Of a stretch of DNA of 64,000 nt, positions 41,997 to 49,769 are shown one piece after another; positions within the stretch are counted from its first letter, which is position 1; every line of letters begins with the position of its first letter. Origin of the DNA: Pseudoduganella plicata (GTDB taxonomy: Bacteria > Pseudomonadota > Gammaproteobacteria > Burkholderiales > Burkholderiaceae_D). Location: positions 4,402,001 to 4,466,000 of the forward strand of contig NZ_CP038026.1 of NCBI RefSeq assembly GCF_004421005.1, written 5' to 3'. The translations under genes were made by a program, and so were the position numbers. Below the pieces are notes generated by a model, which saw only the letters and a list, made by a program, of their open reading frames with translations, did not search any database and had not been told where the DNA came from.

Positions 41997-42927
41997 CTGC
42001 GGTTCCATTCCGAAAGTGTGGCGAGGGGAGCATCTTTTGCGTCGGGCCGGCATACTGCGCCAGCGTCTGCAGCACGATGTCGTGCAGGCGCTGGATGACG
42101 GGCGCCGGCTCCAGCGCCGCGCAGTGCAGGCCGAGGCCGACGGCGGGCAGCGCCGGCAGCGTTGCGTCATCGAGCAGCCGCAGGTGCGCGGGAACGCCGA
42201 GGGCGGTGCGCACGGTGACGCCCAGGCCGGCGGCGACGGCGGCCCATACGCCGCCCAGGCTGGCGCTGGTAAACGCCACGCGCCACGGGATGCCGGCGCG
42301 GTCCAGTGCGGCCGTGGCGGCGCTGCGCATCAGGCACGGCGCATCCATCATCACCAGCGGCAGCGGTGCGTCGTCCGCGTGCCACAGCGGAGCGCCACTC
42401 GCCGGCCCGATCCAGCGCATCGGCAGCGGATCGACGACCTGCGTGCTGCGGGCGGGCGCCGACGGCGTGCCGATATCCCACGTCAGCGCCAGATCCAGCT
42501 GGCCTGCCGCGAACAGGTCCATCAGCTGCGCATGCCGTGCCACGCGCGCTTCGATGCGCAGCCGTGGATGGGCGCGGGTAAACCGGCCCAGGACGTCGGT
42601 CAGGATATGCTCGCCGAAGTCCTCCTGCATGCCCAGGCGGATGCTGCCGGCCAGCTCCACGCCGCGTACGGCCGCTGCCGCTTCGTCGTTCAGTTCGAGC
42701 AGCCGGCGCGCGTAGGCCAGCAGCGATTCGCCCGCCGCGGTGGGTGTCAGCCCTCGCCCGGACTTGCGCAGTACGGGCATGCCCAACTGGTCTTCCAGTT
42801 TTTTCAGCTGGCCGCTCATGGCCGACGTCGATTTGCCGAGGCGGTCGGCCGCGCGCGCAAAACTGCCCATCTCGACACCGGTCACGAAGCTGCGCAGCGT
42901 ATCGAGATCAAAGGTTATTCGCCGCAT
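41947..42927 (-). CDS. LysR-type transcriptional regulator
   Basis: A 326-residue LysR regulator with the helix-turn-helix ITFDLDTLRSFVTGVEMGSFARAADRLGKSTSAMSGQLKKLE at about 4-45 (GSFARAADRLG is the recognition core) and the usual co-inducer domain after residue 90. ATG 42927 is chosen, with CGGA at -8; a GTG nine codons upstream lacks a good ribosome site. It is divergent from the tautomerase/DUF4865 pair, about 100 bp apart, an arrangement repeated in other proteobacteria, so it probably controls that pair. Its 3' end overlaps the HD-domain gene. Confidence 0.88.
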   Translation of the reverse strand: MRRITFDLDTLRSFVTGVEMGSFARAADRLGKSTSAMSGQLKKLEDQLGMPVLRKSGRGLTPTAAGESLLAYARRLLELNDEAAAAVRGVELAGSIRLGMQEDFGEHILTDVLGRFTRAHPRLRIEARVARHAQLMDLFAAGQLDLALTWDIGTPSAPARSTQVVDPLPMRWIGPASGAPLWHADDAPLPLVMMDAPCLMRSAATAALDRAGIPWRVAFTSASLGGVWAAVAAGLGVTVRTALGVPAHLRLLDDATLPALPAVGLGLHCAALEPAPVIQRLHDIVLQTLAQYAGPTQKMLPSPHFRNGTADDTTLFPGPGIGRQGA

Positions 42928-43028
42928 GATCGTCCGGTTTTCCTGAATGGTCACTACAGATATTCCTGATTTTGGGGATGACGATAGGCGCGTATGCTGA
43001 CGTTGTCAATATCACCAAGGAGCCAGCC

Positions 43029-43448
43029 ATGCCGATGAGCCGCATCTCCCTGCAGCGGGGAAAATCGTCCGAGTACCTGCGCGCCGTGTCCGACAGCCTG
43101 CACCGCGCACTGGTCGAGGCACTCGACGTGCCCCCGACGGACCGCTTCCAGCTGTTCGACCAGCACGAACCGCACGAGATGAGCATCGATCCGCATTACC
43201 CGGCAGGTACGCGCTCGGCCGACTACGTGTTTATCAACGTGATCGTCGGGCGGCCCCGCAGCGCCGCCATGAAGGCCGCCTTCTACCAGCGGCTGGTGGC
43301 GCTGCTGGCCCAGTCGCCGGGCGTGCGGCCGGAGGACGTCATGGTCGTCATCGCCTCGTCGCAGTCCGAGGACTGGTCGTTCGGCAGCGGGGTACAGGGT
43401 CTGCCCTTGCGGACAGATTCGGCAACGGCGGCAGAGGTGTCGGCATGA
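43029..43448 (+). CDS. tautomerase family protein
   Basis: A 139-residue protein of the tautomerase_2 (4-oxalocrotonate tautomerase-like) superfamily. After Met it begins with the catalytic N-terminal Pro (MPMSRISLQRG), and the middle shows DRFQLFDQHEPHEMSIDPHYP and DYVFINVIVGRPRSA. Such enzymes use Pro1 as a base for keto-enol or isomerisation reactions. AAGGAGCCAGCC precedes the ATG; I rejected an in-frame upstream GTG/ATG that would bury Pro1. It ends in ATGA with the DUF4865 gene and is probably regulated by the divergent LysR protein. Confidence 0.88.
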   Translation: MPMSRISLQRGKSSEYLRAVSDSLHRALVEALDVPPTDRFQLFDQHEPHEMSIDPHYPAGTRSADYVFINVIVGRPRSAAMKAAFYQRLVALLAQSPGVRPEDVMVVIASSQSEDWSFGSGVQGLPLRTDSATAAEVSA

Positions 43449-43993
43449 TCGCCATGCAGTACAGCTTCGTGCTGCCGGCCGACTACGACATGGCGATCGT
43501 CCACCGCCGCATCGCGGAGCGTGGCCACATGACGGATGCCTTCCCCGGTCTGCTGTTCAAGGCCTACCTGAGCGCGGACAAGGGCGAGGGCAGCGACAAT
43601 CTGTATGCGCCGTTCTACCTGTGGCAGCATCCGGATGCGATGCACGACTTCCTCGCGGGCCCGGGCTTTGCCGCCGTGTCGCAGGCGTTCGGCTGGCCGT
43701 CGGTGCGCACGTGGACGCTGTGGCATGCGCACCGGCGCAATGACATCGGCGCGGCGCGCTTTGCCACGCGCAGCATCGTCCCGATCGCGCCGCACACGCC
43801 GCTGGCGCAGTTGCGCGAGCAGGAGGTTGCCGCCAGCCAGGCCGCGGCGCAGGCGGGCGCGCTGGCCACGCTTGCCGGATTCGAGCCGGTCGGCTGGAGC
43901 CTCGTGCGCTTCCGGCTGTGGCGCGAACGTCCGGCGGAGGTGGCAGGATGGCAGGTGTACGAAGTCGGGCACATGTCCGTGCCCCCGCGCTGA
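43445..43993 (+). CDS. DUF4865 family protein
   Basis: This 182-residue protein has the DUF4865 hallmarks: MQYSFVLPADYDMAIVHRRI, GLLFKAYLSADKGEGSDNLYAPFYLW, FGWPSVRTWTLWHA, and the ending MSVPPR. It looks like a two-domain ferredoxin-like fold, similar to antibiotic-biosynthesis-monooxygenase proteins, but the function is unknown. It overlaps the tautomerase stop as ATGA, so the two are translationally coupled, and both probably answer to the divergent LysR regulator. It ends 4 bp before the uvsE stop on the opposite strand. Confidence 0.85.
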   Translation: MIAMQYSFVLPADYDMAIVHRRIAERGHMTDAFPGLLFKAYLSADKGEGSDNLYAPFYLWQHPDAMHDFLAGPGFAAVSQAFGWPSVRTWTLWHAHRRNDIGAARFATRSIVPIAPHTPLAQLREQEVAASQAAAQAGALATLAGFEPVGWSLVRFRLWRERPAEVAGWQVYEVGHMSVPPR

Positions 43994-43997
43994 CGGC

Positions 43998-44888
43998 TTA
44001 CTGCGCCGCGGCTGTCCGCCATCCCTGCAGGGCGCGGATGGCGTCTTCCTTGGACTTTGCTTCGATCTCGATCCACGGCGCCTGCGCATACGACCCCGGC
44101 ATGGTTTCGATCAGGTCCGAATGCTGGCGGTCGTTGAACGACGTGCGGCCGTTCGAGATGTGCACCAGCTGATGTTCCGGCACGGCCCACGTTTCGCGCG
44201 CCTTCAACAGCATTTCCGCCACGCTGGGATGATCGTAGCTGTCCAGCTTCTCATGGACGATGTGATGGTGCGCGTCGAGCACCATCGGCACGCCGCTGCG
44301 CACGCAGACGTCGTGGATTTCCTCTGCGCTGTACGCATACTCGTCGTTCTCCAGGCCGAGGCGGCAGCGGATCGCGTCGGGCAGGCGGGCGATGTTTTCC
44401 ACCAGCGCGTCCGAACGGTTGGCCTTGCCGCCATGGATCTCCAGCAGCGCCCACGGCGTGCGGGGTTGGCCGAGCAGGTCCATGATCTCGGCATGCATCT
44501 GCAGGATCTTGACGCTGTTGGCGACTACGCCGGCCGAGTCGGAGCTGAGCACCACGAACTGGTCGGGATGCATGACGAGACGGATATTGCGCTCGCGCGC
44601 CCGCGCGCCGGAGCGCGCCAGCGTCCCGGCGAAACTGGCCAGCAGGTCGCGGCCCAGATCATCGTCGGCAAATGGAAAGATCGACGACGGAATCCGGTAC
44701 AGCGAGATGCCTTCGCGCTCGCAGTAGCGCATGGCGTTGTCGAACGCCTGGATATTGCTGCGATAGATATCGTCCAGCAGTTTCTGCTGCGTTTCCGGCG
44801 ATTGTTCCAGCAGCCGCTTGCGCGTGATGGTGCGGTACTTGATGTCGCTTGAAACGGTTACACAGACAAGTCCGAGGTGAGGTGGCAT
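43998..44888 (-). CDS. uvsE: UV damage endonuclease UvsE/UvdE
   Basis: This 296-residue TIM-barrel enzyme nicks DNA directly 5' of UV photoproducts and abasic sites, starting an excision-repair path independent of UvrABC. The start is ATG 44888 (MPPHLGLVCVTVSSDIKYRT); the same frame stays open much further upstream but without coding character. Visible family motifs include MHPDQFVVLSS, LEIHGGK with NR, NDEYAYSAEEI, and LDAHHH, which provide the three-metal active site. Length matches bacterial UvsE (about 290-310). No LexA box is obvious upstream. It is convergent with DUF4865 and divergent from the DUF2905 gene. Confidence 0.93.
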   Translation of the reverse strand: MPPHLGLVCVTVSSDIKYRTITRKRLLEQSPETQQKLLDDIYRSNIQAFDNAMRYCEREGISLYRIPSSIFPFADDDLGRDLLASFAGTLARSGARARERNIRLVMHPDQFVVLSSDSAGVVANSVKILQMHAEIMDLLGQPRTPWALLEIHGGKANRSDALVENIARLPDAIRCRLGLENDEYAYSAEEIHDVCVRSGVPMVLDAHHHIVHEKLDSYDHPSVAEMLLKARETWAVPEHQLVHISNGRTSFNDRQHSDLIETMPGSYAQAPWIEIEAKSKEDAIRALQGWRTAAAQ

Positions 44889-45032
44889 GGCGGTCGGGCA
44901 CGAAGTGTCGGGAAAGGTCAGGGCTTCGATGATAGCAGCGGTGGCGCGCTTCGGCGCCACGCACGACCCGCTGACGTCGCGCGCATGTCGCGCTCCTGCT
45001 ATGCTGCAATCGAACGTGATCCGGAGGTGCAG

Positions 45033-45233
45033 ATGCAGCGAATATTGATCGTCGTCGGGCTGGCGCTTGTCGCCATCGGCCTGGCCTGGCCGTGGCTCGG
45101 CAAGCTGCCGCTCGGGCGCCTGCCGGGCGATATCCACATCGTGCGCGAAGGCGGCAGTTTTCACTTCCCCATCGTCACGTGCCTCGTCATTTCCGTGCTC
45201 GTCTCCCTGCTGATCTGGCTGTTCCGGCGCTGA
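45033..45233 (+). CDS. DUF2905 small membrane protein
   Basis: A 66-residue protein with two transmembrane helices and the diagnostic central loop LGRLPGDIHIVREGGSFHFPI. DUF2905 proteins are widespread inner-membrane proteins of unknown function. CCGGAGG at 45021-45027 fixes the start at ATG 45033. It lies just upstream of the MYG1-family gene (27 bp gap) and divergent from uvsE, with about 140 bp between starts. No partner is known. Confidence 0.9.
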   Translation: MQRILIVVGLALVAIGLAWPWLGKLPLGRLPGDIHIVREGGSFHFPIVTCLVISVLVSLLIWLFRR

Positions 45234-45260
45234 GCGCCGTGTATTCGAAAGACATTCTTC

Positions 45261-46211
45261 ATGGTCATCGTGACTCACAACGGCAAGTTCCACGCCGACG
45301 ACGCCTGGGCCGTTGCGGTCCTGCACATCCTGTTCCCTGACGCGGAGATCGTGCGCACGCGCGACCAGGCCATCATCGAGGCGGCCGATTTCGCCGTCGA
45401 CGTCGGCGGCATCTGGGATCCGGCCACAGGGCGGTTCGATCACCACCAGAAGGGGTTCGACGGCGCCAGGATGAGCGGCGTTCCTTATGCCAGCGCGGGC
45501 CTCGTGTGGCGTGAGTACGGCCCGCGTTGCGTCGCCGCGCTGGCCGCCAGCCATGTGGGATACGCATTGGGCGAAGACAAGGCGCGCGAGATGGCCTATG
45601 CCATCGATGCCGATGTCGTGCAATACCTCGACCTGTCCGACGTGGGCGCGGCAAAGAACGCGCCCGGCGGCTACGGCCTGTCCGCCGTGATCTCGGGCTT
45701 CAATCCGAACTGGCTCGATGAACAGCGGCTGGGCTACGGCGAGGCGGCCGAAACGTTCCGGCTCGCCGAGTTCCGGCGCGCGATGTCGCTGCTGACGGAC
45801 ATATTGATCAATGCCGTCAAGTACCGCGTCGGCGCGATGCTGGCGGTCGAGCAGGTGCGGCAATCGGAGGCGTTGGAAGGCGGGCGGCTGCTGTTGTTGA
45901 AAAACAGCGCTCTGCCGTGGACACAGCTGGTGCGCAAGGAAATGCCGAAAGTGCTGTTCGTCCTCAGCCACAGCCTGTCCGAGGGACGCTACCTGCTGCA
46001 TACGGTGCCGATGAGTGCCGAGAGCTTTCAGGCGAGGGCTGACCTGCCCGCGGCATGGGCGGGATTGCGCGATGCCGAGCTGGCGGCCGTCACGGGCGTT
46101 GCCGATGCCACGTTCTGCCATAACGGCCGGTTTATCGCGGCGGCGAAATCGTACGAGGGCGCCCATGCGATGGCATTGCAGGCGCTGGCGGCCGTGGACG
46201 CTGCGACTTAG
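45261..46211 (+). CDS. MYG1 family exonuclease-like protein
   Basis: This 316-residue protein shows THNGKFHADDAWAVAVLH at the start and the DHH-like FDHHQKGF with a further D at WDP, as in MYG1/DHH metal hydrolases. Human MYG1 is an RNA exonuclease; bacterial members are not characterised. Downstream VLFVLSHSLSEGRYLLHTVP and CHNGRFIAAAKSYEGA complete the family. It should be cytosolic. The ribosome site is weak (GAAAGAC). Its stop overlaps the DUF2256 gene of the opposite strand by 4 bp. Confidence 0.88.
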   Translation: MVIVTHNGKFHADDAWAVAVLHILFPDAEIVRTRDQAIIEAADFAVDVGGIWDPATGRFDHHQKGFDGARMSGVPYASAGLVWREYGPRCVAALAASHVGYALGEDKAREMAYAIDADVVQYLDLSDVGAAKNAPGGYGLSAVISGFNPNWLDEQRLGYGEAAETFRLAEFRRAMSLLTDILINAVKYRVGAMLAVEQVRQSEALEGGRLLLLKNSALPWTQLVRKEMPKVLFVLSHSLSEGRYLLHTVPMSAESFQARADLPAAWAGLRDAELAAVTGVADATFCHNGRFIAAAKSYEGAHAMALQALAAVDAAT

Positions 46212-46357
46212 GCAGCCGCCTTGCCGGCGCGCCGGCAACGGTCGGAGCAGAATTTCACATGGTCCCAGTCGCGTTCCCACTTCTTGCGCCACGTGAACGG
46301 CAAGCCGCAATGGGCGCAGACCTTGGTCGGCAGGTCGGATTTCTTGCGCATCTTCAT
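46208..46357 (-). CDS. DUF2256 zinc-ribbon-like small protein
   Basis: A 49-residue basic protein: MKMRKKSDLPTKVCAHCGLP, then FTWRKKWERDWDHVKFCSDR and a CRRAGKAAA tail. Two cysteine pairs (CxxC and CxxxC) suggest a small zinc-binding fold. These are the DUF2256 hallmarks, and members are often near cryptochrome or FAD-linked genes, though none is next to this one. Function unknown. It is too short to be picked up by most gene callers. Its stop overlaps the convergent MYG1-family stop. Confidence 0.85.
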   Translation of the reverse strand: MKMRKKSDLPTKVCAHCGLPFTWRKKWERDWDHVKFCSDRCRRAGKAAA

Positions 46358-46387
46358 GGTGAGCATCTTGCGCCAGACCGGGGCTTG

Positions 46388-46920
46388 ATGTCGTTCGCAA
46401 CGACGTCAGGCAGCGCGCGTGCGAATTCTCCCTGCCTTGCCAGCCTGATCAAGGGCCAGGAGCAATTCCTGCACGTCTGGATGCCGGGCGTGCCAGGCCT
46501 GTGCGACGGGACCGGCAAACTGGCGACGGTGGACGTCAAGCCGGGATCGCCCAAGTACGACAAGGTCATCCACGTGTTGTCCGTCCCCGCCGGGGCGAAG
46601 CCCACCACATGGGATTTACCGACAACCGGCGCTGCCTGTGGGCGGGCCGCCTGGACGACAGCAGGATGTTCGTCTTCGATGTCGGCACCGATCCCGCCAA
46701 ACCGAAGCTGGTGAAGACGATTTTCGACCTCGTGGGCAACAGCGGCTACGTCGGGCCGCATACGTTTTAGCCGATTCCCGAACGCATGCTGATCGGCACG
46801 CTGTCGAACGAGCGCGACAAGAGCGGCGACACCGGTCTGATGGTGTACAACAACAAGAGCGATCATGTCGCCAGCTATCCGATTCCGACTGCCATGCCGG
46901 GCGGCGTGCCAGCGGCGCCG
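46388..46920 (+). pseudogene. selenium-binding protein (SBP56/methanethiol oxidase family) remnant
   Basis: Two frames together spell the first half of an SBP56-like protein: ASLIKGQEQFLHVWMPGV and SPKYDKVIHVLSVPAG in one frame, then a +1/-1 shift near 46596-46604 to GEAHHMGFTDNRRCLWAGRL, FVFDVGTDPAKPKLVKTI and GYVGPHTF, followed by an in-frame TAG at 46768-46770 and then PIPERMLIGTLSNERDKSGD. Intact relatives are about 430-470 residues, so this fragment covers the N-terminal half only and the C-terminal half is gone. There is no good ribosome site. It is clearly a decaying copy. Methanethiol oxidase activity would depend on the missing half. Confidence 0.8.
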
Positions 46921-46926
46921 GCGCGC

Positions 46927-46961
46927 CACAAAACAAAACGCCAACCGGGGTCGGTTGGCGT
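46927..46961 (-). terminator. rho-independent terminator of mqo
   Basis: On the minus strand, ACGCCAACC pairs with GGTTGGCGT across a six-base loop, followed by TTTGTTTTG. It begins about 40 bp past the mqo stop. Confidence 0.87.
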
Positions 46962-47002
46962 CAGCAGTCCCCATGGAGGATGATTCACTTGCAGCTTGAG
47001 TA

Positions 47003-48718
47003 TTACAGAGCAATATCGGACACTTTTTTCACTTGCCCGGGCTGCACGGCGGGACCGGCACCGGCAACGAAGTTTTCCAGGCTTGGCGATGCAATCGCCA
47101 GCTTCAGTGTTTCAGCCGTGGCGGCCCACGTCGCCGCCAGCAACTGCACGTTCTCGTTCAGCTTTTTCCCATAGGACGGGACGATCTCGCGGATCTTTTC
47201 CTGCCACGCGGCCGTCTTCAGGCGATCCGGGAAGACTTTCTCCAGCAGCGACAGCATGATCGCGGGCGAAGTCGAGCCACCCGGTGACGCCCCCAAGAGC
47301 GCCGATATCGAGCGGTCTTCGGAGACCACCACTTCCGTACCCAGCTTCAGGACGCCGCCCTTGTCGGGCACGTTCTTGATGATCTGCACACGCTGGCCAG
47401 CCTGCCACAAGCGCCAGTCTTCGTCCCTGGCCTCCGGCATGTAGCGGCGCAGCGCTGCCATCTTGTCCTCCCTGGACTGCTCCAGTTGCTGGGCAAGATA
47501 TTTGACGAGTGCAAATTCATGGACGCCGACTTGCAGCTGCGGCAAGACATTGGAGGCCGTGGTGGCCTTGCCGATATCGAAGTAGGAGCCGTTCTTGAGG
47601 AACTTGGTGGACCAGGTGGCGAATGGTCCGAACAGCAGCACCGTTTTACCGTCCAGCACGCGCGTATCCAGATGGGGCACCGACATGGGCGGCGAACCCG
47701 TATCCGCCAGGCCGTACACCTTGGCCAGATGACGCGAGGTAATGGCCGGATTGTCCGTCACCAGGAACTCGCCCCCGACAGGGAAGCCGGCATATTGCTT
47801 CGCTTCGGGAATGCCGGACATTTGCAGCAGCGGCAATGCGGCGCCGCCGGCGCCGATGAACACGTGCCGCGCATCGACCGTCTGAACTTTGGAATCGTCC
47901 TTGATATCGAACGCCGACACGCGCCAGGTGCCATCGTCGTTGCGGGTGATGGAGCGTACCTCGTAGCCGGTCGCAATCTTGCTGCCCACGGATTCGCCGA
48001 GATGCTTGTAGAACTGGCGGGTAATCGATCCCAGGTTGACGTCGGTACCGAGCGGCGACCGGGTGGCGGTCACGATCTCGTCCGCCTTGCGGCCTTCCAT
48101 CATGATCGGAATCCATTCGCGGATCTGGGCCGGCTCGGTGGTCAGTTCCATGCCGGCGAACAGTGGCGATGCCTTCAGCGCTGCAACGCGCTTGCGCATG
48201 AACTCGCGGTTTTCCTCGCCAAACACGAGATTCATGTGCGGCGTCGAATTGATGAATTCGCGCGGATTACCCAGCACGCCCTTGCGCACCTGGTGCGACC
48301 AGAACTGGCGCGAGATCTGGAAGTTCTCGTTGATGTCGATCGCCTTGGAGATTTGGACGTTCCCTTTGTCGTCCACCGGCGTGTAGTTCAGTTCGCAGAG
48401 CGCCGAGTGACCGGTGCCGGCGTTGTTCCAGCCGTTCGAGCTTTCTTCCGCCACTTTGTCCAGACGTTCGAACACTTCGAACGTCCAGTTCGGCTCCAGC
48501 TCGGAAAGATACACGCCCAGCGTTGCGCTCATGATGCCGCCGCCGATCAGCAGCACGTCGACCTTGCGGTCGGCCTTGTCGGCACGGAAAGGGCGATTGA
48601 ACAGGGAGTATCCGCCCACTACCGCTGCGGTGCCCGCGGCAGCGCCGATGAACTTGCGTCGGGAGAAGCGCTTGGGAGTAGCGGGTGTAGCGGGTTGGTT
48701 GCTGTTTTCTTGACTCAT
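47003..48718 (-). CDS. mqo: malate:quinone oxidoreductase
   Basis: This 571-residue FAD enzyme oxidises malate to oxaloacetate and passes electrons to the quinone pool, bypassing or backing up malate dehydrogenase. The FAD-binding VLLIGGGIMSATLGVYL is present, with SNGWNNAGTGHSALCELN and RQFWSHQVRKG typical of Mqo. The N-terminal 35 residues carry a twin-arginine motif (SRRKFIG, R20-R21) plus a hydrophobic stretch, which is not found in textbook cytosolic-face Mqo. This suggests Tat export or an N-terminal membrane anchor. It stops 42 bp before a terminator. The MarR gene upstream is on the same strand but 134 bp away, so control by MarR is only a possibility. Confidence 0.93.
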   Translation of the reverse strand: MSQENSNQPATPATPKRFSRRKFIGAAAGTAAVVGGYSLFNRPFRADKADRKVDVLLIGGGIMSATLGVYLSELEPNWTFEVFERLDKVAEESSNGWNNAGTGHSALCELNYTPVDDKGNVQISKAIDINENFQISRQFWSHQVRKGVLGNPREFINSTPHMNLVFGEENREFMRKRVAALKASPLFAGMELTTEPAQIREWIPIMMEGRKADEIVTATRSPLGTDVNLGSITRQFYKHLGESVGSKIATGYEVRSITRNDDGTWRVSAFDIKDDSKVQTVDARHVFIGAGGAALPLLQMSGIPEAKQYAGFPVGGEFLVTDNPAITSRHLAKVYGLADTGSPPMSVPHLDTRVLDGKTVLLFGPFATWSTKFLKNGSYFDIGKATTASNVLPQLQVGVHEFALVKYLAQQLEQSREDKMAALRRYMPEARDEDWRLWQAGQRVQIIKNVPDKGGVLKLGTEVVVSEDRSISALLGASPGGSTSPAIMLSLLEKVFPDRLKTAAWQEKIREIVPSYGKKLNENVQLLAATWAATAETLKLAIASPSLENFVAGAGPAVQPGQVKKVSDIAL

Positions 48719-48852
48719 GGGTAGGTACTCCTGGAATGGCTGATAGCGCTAGCAACGTCGAGCAGACCGGTGCATGGGCGCGAGCTGATGTGTTCGGGGG
48801 TTACTGTTCGATCAATGACGGCGTGAGGGCGGTATCTCGTGTTTCTGCGCGA

Positions 48853-49290
48853 CTACTGCCGCGCATTCAGCAGGATTTTTTCCAGCGTATGCTTGAAGGC
48901 CTCAGCTTCCTGTTCGCTAAAGCCATGCATTAACTGCCCGTAGACCTTGCGCAGTCCCGCATTAATCTGCGGGTAGAGCGCGATGCCTTTTTCGGTCAGT
49001 TCAACATTGACCTGGCGGCCGTCCGCCTGATCGCGCACCTTGCGAATGATGCCCTTGGCTTCCATCCGATCCAGCAGGCGCGACATCGGGCCGGGTTCGA
49101 TCCCGGCAAGCCGGCCGAACTCGGTGACGGTCCGTGCACGCTGGCGCATCGCACCGATGACCACGACAAACTGCGAAGCGGTCAGGTCCAGCGGCGCCAT
49201 TTCCTGGTCCAGCGCTGCAAACAGGGCATTACGGGCCTGGCTGATCAGGTAGCCAAACTGGCCATCTTGCAGTTCTTCAAACACTTGCAT
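48853..49290 (-). CDS. MarR family transcriptional regulator
   Basis: A 145-residue winged-helix repressor: QFGYLISQARNALFAALDQEM at the N-terminal dimer helix, the recognition segment TVTEFGRLAGIEPGPMSRLLDRME, and the wing KGIIRKVRDQADGRQ. MarR proteins respond to phenolics or oxidants and often control their own promoter. Its promoter at 49329-49357 sits in a 26-bp near-perfect palindrome, which strongly suggests self-repression. The mqo gene follows on the same strand, 134 bp away, and could be a read-through target. The inducer is unknown. Confidence 0.9.
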   Translation of the reverse strand: MQVFEELQDGQFGYLISQARNALFAALDQEMAPLDLTASQFVVVIGAMRQRARTVTEFGRLAGIEPGPMSRLLDRMEAKGIIRKVRDQADGRQVNVELTEKGIALYPQINAGLRKVYGQLMHGFSEQEAEAFKHTLEKILLNARQ

Positions 49291-49328
49291 AGGTAAGAAA
49301 AAGTTCCGGCGCGAAACTAGGGGGTCTC

Positions 49329-49357
49329 ATTATATTTACCTAGGCAAATATAATCAA
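49329..49357 (-). promoter_or_regulatory. marR promoter within a 26-bp operator palindrome
   Basis: On the minus strand TTGATT (49352-49357) and TATAAT (49329-49334) are 17 bp apart, an excellent sigma70 promoter. The palindrome 49329-49354 has 24 of 26 positions symmetric around CCTAGG and covers the -10 and spacer. A MarR dimer bound here would block RNA polymerase. It lies 39 bp upstream of the marR ATG. Confidence 0.8.
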
Positions 49358-49490
49358 GCGGTGATTCCGTGCGGCAAGCACGGATCAGGGCCGAAGGAAA
49401 CATCGCGGAAGGGCCGCCCCTGCTGGCGGACAGGGATCGCGCGCGGGCACGAGGGAGGGCACTGTGGAAACTACGGATGCCGGAGAGACA

Positions 49491-49521
49491 AACAAAAACG
49501 CCACCCGAAGGTGGCGTTTTG
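49491..49521 (-). terminator. rho-independent terminator of tRNA-Phe (second copy)
   Basis: On the minus strand, ACGCCACC pairs with GGTGGCGT across a short TTCG-type loop, followed by TTTTGTTTG. It begins about 20 bp after the tRNA 3' end. Confidence 0.85.
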
Positions 49522-49538
49522 CTGTACTGCTGAATTCC

Positions 49539-49614
49539 TGGTGGCCCGGGGCGGAATCGAACCACCGACACAAGGATTTTCAATCCTCTGCTCTACCAAC
49601 TGAGCTACCAGGCC
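49539..49614 (-). tRNA. tRNA-Phe (GAA), second copy
   Basis: Identical, base for base, to the tRNA at 13665-13740, including the encoded CCA and the GAA anticodon in TTGAAAA. Its own terminator and promoter differ from the first copy apart from the -10 region, so each is a separate transcription unit. Confidence 0.97.
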
Positions 49615-49624
49615 AAGAGGCCGC

Positions 49625-49652
49625 ATTATAGCAGGCAAATACAGGTTTGCAA
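49625..49652 (-). promoter_or_regulatory. promoter of tRNA-Phe (second copy)
   Basis: On the minus strand TTGCAA (49647-49652) and TATAAT (49625-49630) are 16 bp apart, 11 bp upstream of the tRNA 5' end. The CTGCTATAAT segment is shared with the first tRNA-Phe copy (13751-13760). Confidence 0.7.
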
Positions 49653-49769
49653 TAGTGGTTGAGCATGACTAGAGATATTTGCGCCAGGGACAACGATGAT
49701 TTGCGAAGGCGCAGGTTTTTCTCAACAAAGAACGCCGGCATAGTGATGCTTTGAATGACTGGAGCCACC

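Noticed and set aside
43998..46400. An 800-codon form of uvsE
   Set aside because: The frame stays open upstream of ATG 44888 but covers the DUF2905 and MYG1-family genes on the other strand and shows no UvsE similarity there.
49755..49769. Upstream ATG for dkgB
   Set aside because: The extra five codons contain the ribosome-binding sequence of the internal ATG at 49770, which also matches the family start.
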